Shown here: positions 1-13,900 of the stretch, one piece after another | Position numbering within the stretch: position 1 is the stretch's first letter | How the letters are laid out: the number at the start of each line of letters is the position of its first letter | Position numbers and translations under genes: made by a program | The notes under the pieces: generated by a model | Seen by the model: only the letters and a program-made list of their open reading frames with translations | Databases searched by the model: none | What the model was told of the DNA's origin: nothing | Source: Ptiloglossa arizonensis | Lineage: Eukaryota > Arthropoda > Insecta > Hymenoptera > Colletidae | Direction: 5' to 3' | NCBI RefSeq assembly: GCF_051014685.1 | Contig: NC_135059.1 | Span: forward strand, 5,828,001 to 5,892,000 | Length of the DNA: 64,000 bases

Positions 1-660
1 GATCGAACAATTCTCTCGAGAAGACTGGAACGAAAGCTTGAGAACAGTTGTCGAAGAGAAAACAACGGAAATGAACTCGAAGAGAGACGAAACACTCGTT
101 GATACTACAAAGAGAATCTCCAACGAGATTTCGGACAGCAGAGAAGACATTTTTGGTTACAAAACGAAGAAAGGTAGCAACTTCGCCAAATATTTCCACA
201 AGTACTTGAAGGGAAGTGTTTCATCTTCGCTCTCAACGTCTACCACGACTTGGCAAACTGATCGTAAGAAGGACAACATTCTCTACGGTGTGACAGATTT
301 TTCATCGACAGTGGTTGATAAATTCAAAGATGAAGAGGGGACTACGAAACTCGATTCGAAGGAGGAAGAGAGTTCACCTGAGCCAAAGATCGAGCAATTC
401 TCTCGAGAAGACTGGAACGAAAGCTTGAGAACAGTTGTCGAAGAGAAAACAACGGAAATGAACTCGAAGAGAGACGAAACACTCGTTGATACTACAAAGA
501 GAATCTCCAACGAGATTTCGGACAGCAGAGAAGACATTTTTGGTTACAAAACGAAGAAAGGTAGCAAATTCGCCAAATATTTCCACAAGTACTTGGAGGG
601 AAGTGTTTCACCTTCGCTCTCAACGTCCACCATGACTTGGCGAACCGATCCTAAAGACAA
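1..660 (+). repeat. In-frame coding tandem repeat, period 387 bp
   Basis: The sequence from base 1 (ATCGAACAATTCTCTCGAGA) returns at 388 with only scattered substitutions for about 270 bp, up to about 655, where the copies diverge. The period is exactly 129 codons, so the frame is kept. The unit carries motifs [11 protein letters not shown] and [16 protein letters not shown]. Copy 1 is cut by the window edge, so more copies may lie upstream. Confidence 0.93.
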
Positions 661-1976
661 CAACTTCCTCTACTCCGTAGAGAACGAGTTGTACGAGAAT
701 AATGGAAGAAACTCTAAGATTGATATCAATCTGTTGAGCAAAGATAGAATTCGCGAAAAAATATGTGAGAATTCTCTGTGCGCAACTAAACAGTCCGTCG
801 AGGAGAACGTTGACAATTACACATCCAAGTGCTCCGACTATTGCAAACGCAACGCGTGCGAATGCGAGAAGAAGAAGAAGAACTCGCAGCCAGCTGTTGA
901 CAGTACCTTGAAAAGCGACAAGAATCTCGATTCAGGATTGATCAGCGCCGAGGAGACGATCCTGTATTCCGTATTAGATCCTAAAGTGAAAAATTACACG
1001 AATGTTCAGCTCGATCTCCTAGAATCGACGGAAGTGTTCGATCCTGCTTTGCAACGAAGCAAAGATCCTCGGAGGACCACGTCCGTGTTAACCGGAACAA
1101 CAGACTCCATGGATTTGGAGTCCATCGTCGATCCCAGCACAAAGAAATCTAAGACCGAGAAGAAGAAAAGGAAGAAAAACAAGAAAGGAAAGAAGAATCA
1201 GCGCAAGAATCAGACGAACAAGCAGTCTAGCCCGTTGAGAAGAGACGAGACAACGGTGAACTTTTATGAAACGACGCGGCAGAGCCCCGAGTCGACGTAC
1301 TCCATCTGGTCCACTTTCTTTGAAACGTCAACGACTTCCTTCTCGGAGGAAAATATCGAAGAGTTCCCATCTAACGAGATTACAGACCGTGAGAAACAAC
1401 CGGAGCAATGGACAACGTCCTCCGGTATAGAAACCAGAGTGTCCACGGAGAGTCCTGTCACCGATGGCTCTACATCGTCCGGAAGGTGTAAGGGACGTAA
1501 GAAGACCGTGAACAACTTCAGTTGGATTTTCGGGCTCGACAGCTCGGAGGAAGACTGCGAAGAGGATATCACAGAAGCAGCAATCGTCACAGATTCTGAC
1601 GAGACACCCGGCCCAACGTCCACCGATAGCTTCGTGGACGAGTTCACCGTAGAAAATCCGTCTACCAGCACCACGGACGATTACGCGTGCAACGATGACC
1701 AGTTCCAATGCGACGGGGACGTCTGTATACCGGATGAGAAGACGTGTGACGGGATCGTGGACTGTATAGACATCAGCGACGAAACCGACTGTGACTATTA
1801 CTATAGCCAAAAGGTCGAGCAAGATCGTAGAAACCACGAGAATGTTACGTCGAATCTATCGGTGTCGAGCGAGGAGATAAAGGAGATCCTTTGCAACGGA
1901 TCTTGCAACAATCCCATCTGTGATGACGTTGAACACTGCCAGGATGGATCGGACAAGGCCGATTGCGGAAAAAAAG
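1..1976 (+). CDS. trol: trol exon 1 in window: repeat-bearing Ser/Thr/Lys-rich region, LDLa, degenerate LDLa (5' partial)
   Basis: Frame 2 is open from base 1, so the exon continues upstream. It opens with a tandem repeat (period 387 bp, 129 residues). A Cys cluster at about 770-880 is followed by a Lys-rich stretch at about 1141-1225 and by Ser/Thr/Glu-rich linker. A full LDLa repeat covers 1688-1792 (motifs [14 protein letters not shown]). A second one at about 1890-1966 keeps only five Cys: it ends [11 protein letters not shown] but has lost its first half. The donor is AAAAG|GTAGAG at 1976/1977, phase 1, which matches the next LDLa exon. Without splicing the frame would run to a stop at 2078-2080. 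The low-complexity part resembles the mucin-like N-terminal region of insect perlecans only in general character. Confidence 0.88.
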
Positions 1977-4900
1977 GTAGAGAAACGCTACGTGGACCGG
2001 TCATCGGTGACCACTTCCGTTGTACAAACTGTCTTCTCGCTTCGTGGAACTCGCAGACTCTGATCAGCGACGCCTCGTGACAAACAGAGGCGAAAATTGG
2101 GAATATCGTCCACTTCGGAGTTGCTTCCAATGATGTTGCTACCCGCTGTACAAAGTGGTGCCTTCGATGTAAACGGAACTGTCCGTTGGACGAAGAAGAC
2201 GCGTGTGTCGAGTCTTCCATCTTGTGACGTCTATCTGTGCTGTACAAAAGCTGTGCCTTGAATGGGAAGACAATGGATGGGGTTGTATCTTGGATCGTCC
2301 GCAGAGACTACGTTAGGTGATACCTTTTCTATGCATTCGCTAAGTATCGTCGTTATCGTCCACGTGTTTCCCTTTTTCTGGAGGTGTGACCGTTAGTGAG
2401 AAATTCGGTGATCGCACACGAGAGGTGCAACGAGAAGACTCTAATCGATGATAAAACGCAATCGAGGTGAACAGATGTTAGAACGGTCCGGTGCATCAGT
2501 GGCCCAATCGTCTGCACGTTGAGCGACACGTCTCTGGTTAGGTTTTTAGGACGATTCTGGAAGTTCGCTCGAAACTAATCTTCGTATCTCCAGGAAAAGT
2601 ACAGAGATAGGATTATACGGGAGCATCTTTGGTGTAATGGTCCGCTCGAGTTACTTGTGAATGCAAAGAAAGTCACACCGTAGGTAGATCGTTCGTACGG
2701 ACGGTCTGTCGAATATTTTCGATCCGACGAAGAAATTCGTGTCAAAAGTAATCGACTCTGTTCGGTGTAAAATGAACGATGACGCGCTCGGTATATTATT
2801 TCTCGACTCGAGTTCCACGCTCGGTGAAATCGGTCATCGATCGAATACAGGGATTCGTTTGGAATTCGAGCGACTCGTATCTCGTTTAAACGTTTGATCG
2901 TCTCGGACACGTCGTTCCCGTTTCCTCGAGAATGCGCCGGGGCTCGTAGACATCACCAAACAGACACAACAATAAGTCACACGTTTACTCGATATCGAAC
3001 ACTGTACATAAACCATGGAATATTCTAACTATTGCCTTCGAGGGGCTTCTTCAGAACGCTTTAAGTGTTAGTCAGCTTCGAAGGAATCCCGTGTAAAAAG
3101 TACCAACGAGGAGTCGTGTGCTGTGCCAGGCTGTGGATATTCCAACGAAGAAATACACGCTTAATTGCGCATAATTGTTGGTCCTGGAATGCTGAATACG
3201 CGTTATTTAGAAACTGGTCTTGTATCAACGCATCTACGGGGTGGTCTGTTTTCGCGGAACCTTTTTCAACTTTCATAAAACGTTTCGGTAAATTTTGAAC
3301 GAGAGTAAAAGTACACGTACTGTGTATTTTCGGGGGAAGGATGCCAACTACTCAAAATTCGGTGAATGTACAGGGGGTTACCTTCCCTTGCAAATTGTAC
3401 AGCGAGCTGTGCAGTTTTAATTCGCAAAGTGGATACGACAATAACACTCCGAGTTACAGTTGCTGTCCTATTTCGTTATTAAAGTTACTCTTGCTCGATG
3501 TATTTATTGTATCTTTAAGAAACACCGCGGATACCGCGCTTGTAATAAAATGCTTCTACATAGATACGTATTAGCCTTTTATCGAGTTTCTGTCGATACA
3601 AATGGCAAAACACAGTTACCGTATTGACCCTCCGCACTCGATGCTCTTTTTGCTACCAGAAACTGGTGCCTCGATAAAATCCTTTAAATTGTAAAATTAG
3701 TCCCGAATGGAACATTTTTATTTCAATACTTCTCACGCGTATTTATGGAAAACCACGATTACTCAATCGAAGTAACATTCCGCAAACTTGCTTTTTATTG
3801 TCTACTAAAGTGTCCTGAATTTCCAGTAAACTACAAAGTAATAGTGAATGTTGCAACGATGTATTCGTAATTGAAAAAGGACACGATGGACTTGGAATAT
3901 TCAAAATACGAAGTAAAAAATACAAACGAATAAGGGATAATGTAATACGATAGCAAGTGTAACAAAATTAACAAAGACTATCTTGAACCTAAACATTGTT
4001 CAACGTAGATAAATTTGAACTTAGACAAAGTTAAATCTATCAACTAACCGGGGCAAAATTTAAACCCAAGTTTTAAAAATTCATTGCAATCTGTGCAAGC
4101 TGTTCACTACGCTATTTCAAACGATATTTTTTCTCCTGCCATCGGTAAAATAACAATCTCGATGTAAATGTAATACCTTGTACCTAAACAGAAATGATCG
4201 GTACGTTTACATCGTAGTAGTTTACCAAAGATATTGTAGTTCACCGAATAGTACCGAGAAAGAGGTCGAGTCTCGATAAAAATTAAACCCCCGAAGACCA
4301 CGATAAATGTTTCGACTATTCTTCGAGCGCGGAATTCTTCCAATAATGAATTTTGAACCTGAACCGTTACGAACGAACAGTTCAACGTGTACAGTGAGTC
4401 AAACAACGCTCGTTCAACATTCGTGGATACGTATCAGTGCTGCAGGATCAACAACTCGACCGTCCAAGAATATCGCAGCCTCATGGTCTACCACGTCATT
4501 CACCATCGCAACTGCTTTCAGTGCATCAACGTCCCCTGTCGCTTTAAATGTGTTCCCACGTGGATAGCTTGTACATAACAGTCTCCGCCTCGAGTCGAGT
4601 TTTTCGCGATGAGACCACCGACGACCTTGAAACAGGATCAATCCTGAAGAGCTCCGGCTCGAGGCGACAGGGTTCACGAAACAGGCTGTTTGTTTTTGCC
4701 GGTGGCGCCCTATAGATTTGGCCCCGTGCCCTTCTACGGACTTCACCTGCAGCGATGGGATTTGCATATCGGAGAGGAAGGTTTGCGACGGATTCGACGA
4801 CTGCCCGAGGGCAGAAGACGAGCTTCATTGCGGTATATAAACACTTACGTTTCGTCACGGATACCTCTGTGCCGGAGAACCCCTTAGAAAATGATCGGTT

Positions 4901-7900
4901 TTCGTTCGGGCGTGCCACCAACGATCGTATTGTTCCCAGCGAAGGAACATTTCTCACCATGGAATCTCCGGCACGGACGATCCTCGCTTCTGCTTGCCAA
5001 ATAACCCCGACTCGTTGGATTCTCTGTGAGCAATTTTGCTCACAGCTTGATCCGCAACGAGGGTGATGAAAGTTTTAACGTTTCGCGGCCGTACACACCG
5101 ATCGCGTCACTGACGAGGTATTTATGTCTCCGTACACCGATTTTGATGCAAATCTGAAGGGGATTTCTAGAATGGTCGATTCTACCTATTCGATCGTCGG
5201 TGTCTACGTAAAAAAATTAATACACTTTGCTGTATCGAGTTTTCGAAGATATTGGGAATAAATTTCGTCAGAGCGATTTTTTTTCATCATTTTGATCGAT
5301 TCTTTTACCGATGTGTACAACACGATATTCTTCGTCGAAAACCATAAAGAATTTGTTTAAAGGATAGCACAAGAAGATTGAAACTTTGAAGTAGTTTCAC
5401 CCATTAAACTTGACTTACCGTAGCTAAAAGAGAAACGTATCTCTCGCTATTAGTCGCTCAACAAACCAGCAAAGTTTCATGAAACTCGGCGAGAGGGATG
5501 GGAGGATACTTCGTGGAAATGCCTTGCGAGACGAAACAATGCTAAAAGTATTTAAAAAATAGATCCGTTTCGATGTCTGATCCAACAGGGGACGATATCA
5601 CTGCAGTCGCGCGATCTTGTAAATAAATTAATTAACAGAACGAAAGGGAATTACTCTCTGTCTTTAATTTGCCACGATAAAGATCGACGTCCGTTTATAA
5701 CACTGAATTATGGGGTTCTTGAAAGCACCGGGGGAGAAAATTTAATTTTCGAGTCTGCTCACTTGCTATTTATATCACTGCAGCAGGTAAAACCAAGATT
5801 AAGACAGACAAACGAGCACGTATAACAAACAAAATTAATTAGTCTTTGTAATCCAACCTTTTGAAACGAAATTACACCTGCTTGCAATTCTCTCTGCCGA
5901 ATATTACTAAATTCGAACCGGATCACGGAGGAAAATTGAAAAAAAAAAAACACAAAGGAGCAACGTTAAAACTTCTATCACCCGTTATCGCTGTACATTC
6001 GTAGCTTTACAGTTTTAACCATCACGCCTCCGAATAATCATTAATTGTATATAAATTCACTGTTCCCAAGTACATCGAAATTTCAAGAGATCCACTGTCC
6101 AACGATAAAATTACAGACGACTAAAGTTACGTGCAACATAATTCCATTGCTCTTTAATTTATCCTTTTAGAACGGTCGTGTCTCCCTATTTGTGAAAAGC
6201 AAAAGCTTTTGTACTATTGTTCATCGAACGCTTTCATTGTTCGAGCTTCCAGCTTTCGTGATGTCACAGCAGGATCAAAACCCTATAAGAATAAATCTAG
6301 AAATCGTCCTCCCTTGATTTCAGAATGGATAGGCTCCGTTTGGTGGACATGGTGATTCAGAATTGAAGAAGGAACGCGAAATTTTTTATTTTCTAAATAA
6401 AGCTACGATCGAGTCCTCTGATTCGTTCACGTGCACAGGATGTACACAAAGGCGAGGAATCAATTTCTCTCTTGAAAATTATGGTTCTGCACAGAGGATA
6501 AATCCTACGAGATCAATGCGAGAGATTTATTTCTCTCTTACCAGCAAGTAGAGCTGATATCGGTCGGAAACTTTCCATATCCGAGTATTCGAACGAGTAT
6601 AGTACTACTCGAATACTCGAATATTCTGGAGAATCCTGACGCAAGAATACTTTCCTCTTTGGATAATAATACTCGATTAATGATATTCAAATACTCGAAG
6701 CTTGTTCGTAGTATTTGAACTCCTATGTAATGTTCAAACAGTCTCAAAGTAATCTGGGAGTTACAGTTTCCTTTGTAATTAAAAAATATTCATATCAGCG
6801 TAATGGATCGCATAAATCGAAGAACAACCGAGCTTCGAACACCCCACCAGCCGTGAATAAATTATCGAAAAAGAATCTACTTAAAATGGTTCACATCCAA
6901 CAACTCCAAACTCGATGGACCACTCGTTACGAGTAGACTAGAGAGAAAGAACGCGAAATAAATGTCTACGACTCGTAGCTGTTGGGAACCGAGTTTCCAA
7001 GTATTTGTGTATCGATCGATTGGCTCCTTCTTCGATTGGCAAGTCCAAGTCCCCTAAACGGATATTTATCCGCTTGTTTACCAGCATTCACAATCAACGT
7101 CTCTGTACATAAATGTGTGTTCTCTGCTCATATATATATTCCCGCTGCAACACAAACGACCGCAACACAAAACAAACAGAACGAGAATGCACGCCTACCC
7201 AGTTCAAATGCCTCACCGGGAACAAGTGCATCGAGGGCATCTACAGGTGCGACGGCCATCCGGACTGTCCAGATAACAGCGACGAAGATTGCGCAAACGA
7301 AACCATTACACACGCCACTCAGCCTACCAGTACGCCTTTTTTCCCTCCTTTACTTTTTTCATTTTTTTTTTCTTTTCTTCGTGGATGCGCCAATCGTTCC
7401 CACGTGAATGAAATTGCACGACCGATTGCAGAAATCGAGGATTGTTCACAGCGTCCTTGAAAGCTGGCAAGAAGCACGCCAACAATTGAAACTGTATCGA
7501 CTGAAGAGATTGTTAACGTTCGAACGGGGTAGAGAATGAACGAAACAGTTCTTAGCGACTGTTTGTTCGAAATTGTTCAGCGATTGCATCGGTCGATGGA
7601 GTTTCGTGCATTATAGGTACATTTGTTGATCACCGATGAGCGTTAGCTTGAGACCAAAGTTCTGCTACTTTCGCAAAGTCGATAAACGTGTTCGAAGGAA
7701 ACAATTGAGTCGGAAAAGGTGTTTGAACACCGACGAGACCAAAGAGGGATCAATTTGAGGCTAAACGGTATCATAGCTAGAGCAGTTTGAAACCGAGGAA
7801 CAAAGTTTGAACAGTGTTTGAACTTAGTTCGATCGGAGACAAATTTCAAATTTTAACTTTTCAAGAGACTCTAGTCCTCTGAGACACTATTCCTCTCGTT

Positions 7901-10900
7901 CCTCTCTCTCTCTCTCTCTCTCAGACTCTGTTTCTCAAGTATCCCAAGAGTGGGTAAGGCAAAATCACGGATCGTTTGAGTGAAATTTACGACGATCTTC
8001 TTCAACCTCTGTTAACTTTCTTCGCTTCGTATTAAAGCGATCCAACTTTCAAACTTGCAATATCCGTAACAATTTACGAGCGTTGATGATTTTGTCCGTT
8101 CAGAACGAAAGTTACTTACGATTGTTAAACAACTCAACGGTTTTAAGTGAAAAATCGAACGGCAGAACTTTCTTCTCTATTCGACGCATCGCTAAGATTT
8201 TTACCGCACATTTTGCAATTCTGCTTTCGACTGTATTCGGCTCCTCCTCCTTCGTGCTCCCTTTTTCTGTACGATGCACGACTCGATGTATTTCAAAGAA
8301 ACCAGTTTACACATCCTCTGATATTGCGGATGCACTGAAGCCAACGTAGGTAAAAGCTCTGTCGTTTACCTAGCACTTTACCACGGGGACAACGCGGTTG
8401 GTTGCAAGGAGACCCGTCCCTAATTAATTAACTTAATAGAAGAAATAACGAAACCGAGAGCGGTGAATTTGCAAAAGTTCGGTGTTACGCTTCTTCCGGT
8501 TCTTTCCTTGCTCTGGCCAGTGTTGGAGCATAGGGGAAACTCTGTTCGTTGGATTCGTGAACATCGAAGTCTCGTTTCCTTCGAACTCGAAAGACACCAA
8601 ACTTCCTTGCAACCAATCCTCGCGATCAGATGTAACGTTTACCCCGTTGTCGAAGCATTTCGTGTGTTTGTCTCCCCCGCTGGAATGCTTTGTTTGGAGT
8701 AGTTTGCAGTGCGCCTTGTCTGTGTATGTACGTTCAGACTGGCCAACCGAGAGCCCGAGGGAATGCGATCCAAGCTGGGAAATGCGTTGCGACGACGGCA
8801 TGTGCGTTCCACTTCGACGCAAATGCGACAATATCTTCGACTGCCTCGACGGTAGTGACGAACGTGATTGTGGTAAGAGCTTCATTCTCTCCTGTGAAGG
8901 TCACTCGGAAGGTTCACAGTTCATGATCGATGCTCCGGTAGAAACCTAGCATCTGGCACAATACTAGAGTCAGGAATTGAATCTCTGTTGACTCTTCGGT
9001 CGATTCTTTGCGATTGAGAATAAAACAGGCTCGAACCTGGGTTACACGATACCTGTAAAAGGTTGAATCTAAACCAGATCGAGCCTGGATAAAATTAAAT
9101 TTAAAATATATCGAGCCTGGACGAGGTTGAATCGCGAGATTCGCCTTAACTTAAGAATTGAAAAACGTAAACTTCCCAGCGACCTACGTGCCATGTCCTC
9201 TGCCATCTAGCCCTTCTCCCTCGTTTTTAGCCCGAAATTGTTACCAATCGACTTCCTCGTTCACGATTTAACGAAACGACATCGAATGTGTCCACGTTAG
9301 AGGAGAACTTGAACAAAGTCGATAGCAATGGTTCCAGAATCCCTTCCTGCAACTCGAAACCTTCGACGTTAACGCTTTTTTCGTGTGTTTTACACGTGTT
9401 CGTACTGCCAAGGGGTCTGTACACCATACGAATGGAAATGTGCCAGTACTGAATGCATACCAGAACACAAGAGATGCGATGGCACGATCAACTGTGTCGA
9501 TGGATCCGACGAGACTGGATGTGGTAACTATGTGTCCCTCCTGACCTATGTCCCTCACGTGACGAATATTGGCCGCCCACCCTCTCCTTTCTCTAGCCGA
9601 TTATAAATATATTTGAGGACGTTTGACGACATTTGACAGCGTTTGACGATGTTTGACGATGATTAACGGTGCCCGATCAACGCGAGAATCACTCCTCGAA
9701 ATAACACATCGATTAACGATAGACATCGATTACCTAGGATCATTCGATTATTCCATTAACCTTTGAACCACTTAACTTTACGAATCGTATTCCCACGTGA
9801 AATTGAACAGCGAGAGATACAAATTCTTAGAACCTATCGTTTCTCGGAACCAGAGCCAAGACTATTTGTCAATTTTCTGTATAAATTATTAACGACACTC
9901 TGTACAGTGTTTTTATTTCGATAAAGAGAAGCCAATGCTCTTTACATTATTCGGCGGTAAGCAGCATTAAGTAACAATGATATTGCAATAAGTATATTGG
10001 ATTACTCGCATATGCGAAATTCCTTCGTGGCATTCGAATATTCGTAAAACATACCGAGTATTAAATTATTCGAGTGGCTCAGCTCGAAAGAATTCGCGCA
10101 AGAGAAACGAGGACGTGCATCTCTCCAACGACTGGCGATACTCTCACGAAAACGGCAACAACAATTAATAAGACTAACTTCATTCGAATGTACACCCCGT
10201 CCCCGTAACCATTCACCGTCCCTCCTCAGCACAATTTCGTTCTCCAATCGGTGTGTCCTCTCCGCGTTATTTCTGGGAAGCTGGTTTCTTTCATCCATTT
10301 TACACGTATCGTCGCATTCCCTCGCCAATAATCGCTGTGTGTGTCGTGAAAGTCATTGTTGAGCTGTGTTCGCGTCGGTGTAATCGTGATGCGATGGGAA
10401 CGTTACCGGCCACGTAGGTAAGGTTCGACATCGATGCCGAAACTTACGTACCTGTACCGTGCCCGCTTCTGGACGCATGTTATGTTGCATGTCCTACCAG
10501 CACGTAGAATTTTTGCGCATGCGTGTCATGCTCTTGCGACAACTCGGAGCGAACACGTGAGTATTCTTTCGGAATCCCGGGACTCGACGGACCAACGTGC
10601 ACGCAAAGGAGCCCGAGGCAAAGGGTGGTAGCGGGGTTGAACGTTCCTTTCAGCGATACGTGCATCCGACCCCCGACCTTCCGCCCCTGCATGAGTTACG
10701 TTCTCCAAACCGTAAGCATCGATGAGATTGGCTGAAAGGGACGCGCATACCCCGCTGTTAAGGCCATTTCTGCCCACGAATTCCCCCTCCCTGCAACCCT
10801 TATTCCGCATTAATGCACGATGTTGTAACGGAGAACCACCTGGCCATTTGGGGATCACGTTGTAGTGAACGAATGTCCGGCTGGAATGTTTCGATGCAGC

Positions 10901-13900
10901 AACGGATTGTGCCTCGACAGTAAGAGACGCTGCGACGGTCGGCCGCATTGTTCGGACGGCTCGGACGAGATCAATTGCCGTACGATCATGACTTCTCTCT
11001 CTCTCTCTCTCTTTCTATCTACATATCTATCTTTCTATCTTTACCTCTACCTAGATAAGTCTATCTATTTATCTTTACCTCTACCTAGATAGGTCTATCT
11101 ATCTTTACCTCTACATAGATAGGTCTATCTACTTATCTTTACCTCTACCTAGATAGGTCTATCTATCTATCTACCTATCTATCTCTACCTCTACCTAGAT
11201 AGGTCTATCTATCTATCTACCTATCTATCTCCACCTCTACCTAGATAGGTCTATCTATCTATCTACCTATCTATCTCTACCTCTACCTAGATAGGTCTAT
11301 CTATCTATCTACCTATCTATCTCTACCTCTACCTATCTATCTCTCTATCTACCTATCTATCTATCTACCTATCTATCTACCTATCTATCTACCTATCTAT
11401 CTACCTAACTATCTACCTAACTATCTACCTATCTATCTACCTATCTATCTACCTATCTATCTACCTATCTATCTACCTATCTATCTACCTATCTATCTAC
11501 CTATCTATCTACCTATCTACCTACCCATCTATCTACCTATCTATCTACCTATCTATCTACCTATCTATCTACCTATCTATCTACCTATCTATCTACCTAT
11601 CTATCTACCTATCTATCTACCTATATATCTACCTATCTATCTATGTACCTATCCATCTATCTATCTATCTATATATCTATCTATCTATATATCTTTGTCT
11701 CTCTCTTCCTTTCCATTTCTTTCTCTTTGTTTTATTATTAAAGCGAATTTGCATTGCACATCGAACCGTACAAGAACCTTTCCCGGTTGGTCTTAGTTTC
11801 TAGCAAAGGTGGATTTATCGAAAGTCTCGATCGCGGTAAGATTGATTTTGACGTTTGTTCGCAAGAAGAAAAATTCTTGAAAGATCCCTCGCGTCGGAGG
11901 TTCTCAACCTCTCGTTGAACAGCTTTGTTTCGTCAAGAGCGGTTTCTCTGGTAGAGTTTCGCGAGTAGACGATCTTGAGATTTTTTAGAAACAGAGAGGA
12001 GGGCCTCTCGCGATTTCTTCGAGTTGTTTACGAAAGAATTTTATTTCGACGATCGTCGGGTGAATTTCATTGAAAAATTTCGTATAATAATCTATGCCAG
12101 TTGAAAGGCTCTGTTTCCGCGTTCATTGAAATATCGATGAAACGATTATCGAGTAAGTTTTGAAACCAAGTGGGTATTTTCGTTATTGGAACACTGGGAA
12201 CGGGTTAAAGAGTCACCGATCCGGTCGACTGAACGACATTCGAGCCTAAATGAAACGTTCGTTGCGATCGATCTCACCACCGGACACTGACAGCAATTTT
12301 GAGAAATTTTTCTTGAGAAACTCTCGAAGCGAAAGCCAAGTCGACGATTCGAGGTGCAACACGAATCAACCGTTGCTGAAACGGGCGTTCTTGTTTCATT
12401 CTCGACAATCTTTTATCTGTATATCTATCTTCTGCCCCTTCCAGCCCCTTCTCTCTTTCTTTCTCTCGCATTCCGCGGTTCTCCCATTTTCCGTACACGC
12501 GTAATTCCTCCGATTAAATCTAACACGCAGCTGATGAATTATTCTTGCTACGAGTTTCGACATTTCCCCCTCGAACCGGTCTTTTTTGCTGATTCTTCCG
12601 CATGAAGGGGACTGCAATAGACGAGAAAAGATGGAATCTTTGGGCTCATTTGATCCTTCGATTCTCAAGATTTCTTCTTTTTTCAGAGACACTTGCCTCG
12701 ATAGTCTTCATTTTAAAACAAAGTTCGATTCCCGTGCCATCCGCGTACACGTTCTCTTCGTTGAAGAATTTTTAAACGAAACTGCACCGACATCGACGTA
12801 ACTTTCGAGCGAAGAAAGAGCACGAAGATTCCTATTGAAAAAATCCTATCGGAGTTTATCCAATTGAACAGTCATTGTATACCTAAGTATGTAAGTCTAG
12901 AATTGGTTTCAATCTAAACCCGATCGAACCTAAACGCAAGGTGACGAATCAAACCCTAACAGGATTGAGAACATACTAGAAGATACTTAAAAATTTGAAA
13001 ATTTGAATATTTAATTTATACCGGTTCGAACTAACACAAAATTGAATTTGTTTTACTCTGTACCTGAATGGAACTGAACATCGATAAGTTTCGATCGGTT
13101 TGTATCTAAACTGTATTTTGTGTCTTTTCATGGGCGAGTACTTCCGCAATCTGTACGGAATTCGCTCGAGAGTAACAGTCGAGCGTCTTTTCTGTAAAAA
13201 TCGAAAGAAACCGGCTATGGATGCTCGAGGAAACAAACTCGAGCGTGAAAAACGAGGAGAAGCCAGAGAATGGAAATCGATGCGTACGCGGATCGCTTCG
13301 GGAGCGAGCCACGGAGCTGTTCGAGCGGCTCCTGCTCGCGCGTCGGTCTTCAAGGCAGCAATTAAGAAGCTGTAACTAATGCGAGAGCTCGCTCGGCCAG
13401 ACGTGCGAGCCGTTAATCTCGTTTCGTCATTGTATCGACCGTGTTTCACCCCCGGACGTTGACTGCCGTCGACTTGAATACCGACGCCGCGACGTCACGG
13501 CCAAAGCCGACCTTAAAAAATCGACGCTGTCCAATCGAGGGCCCCGAACCACTTTTTAAACGAGGCTACAGCGACTGAAAGAACTTTACAAAATGATCGC
13601 GAGGACCGTTTGTAGAGTTACAACTTTACAAAATTTACAACTTTGCAAAGGTTACAACTTTACAAAGGTTGCAACTTTGCAAAGGTTACAACTTTTCAAA
13701 GGTTACAACTTTGCAAAGATTACAACTTTACAAAGGTTACAACTTTGCAAAGGTTACAACTTTGCAAAGGATACAACTTTGCAAAGGTTACAACTTTACA
13801 AAAGTTACAACTTTGCAAAGGTTACAACTTTGCAAAGGTTACAACTTTGCAAAGGATACAACTTTGCAGAGGATGCAACTTTACAAAAGTTACAACTTTG

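Noticed and set aside
4387..4578. Cys-containing open frame ([28 protein letters not shown]) upstream of LDLa exon 2
   Set aside because: It has no acceptor or donor in the phase needed for the perlecan chain and does not match the LDLa cysteine spacing. A stand-alone small protein cannot be excluded.
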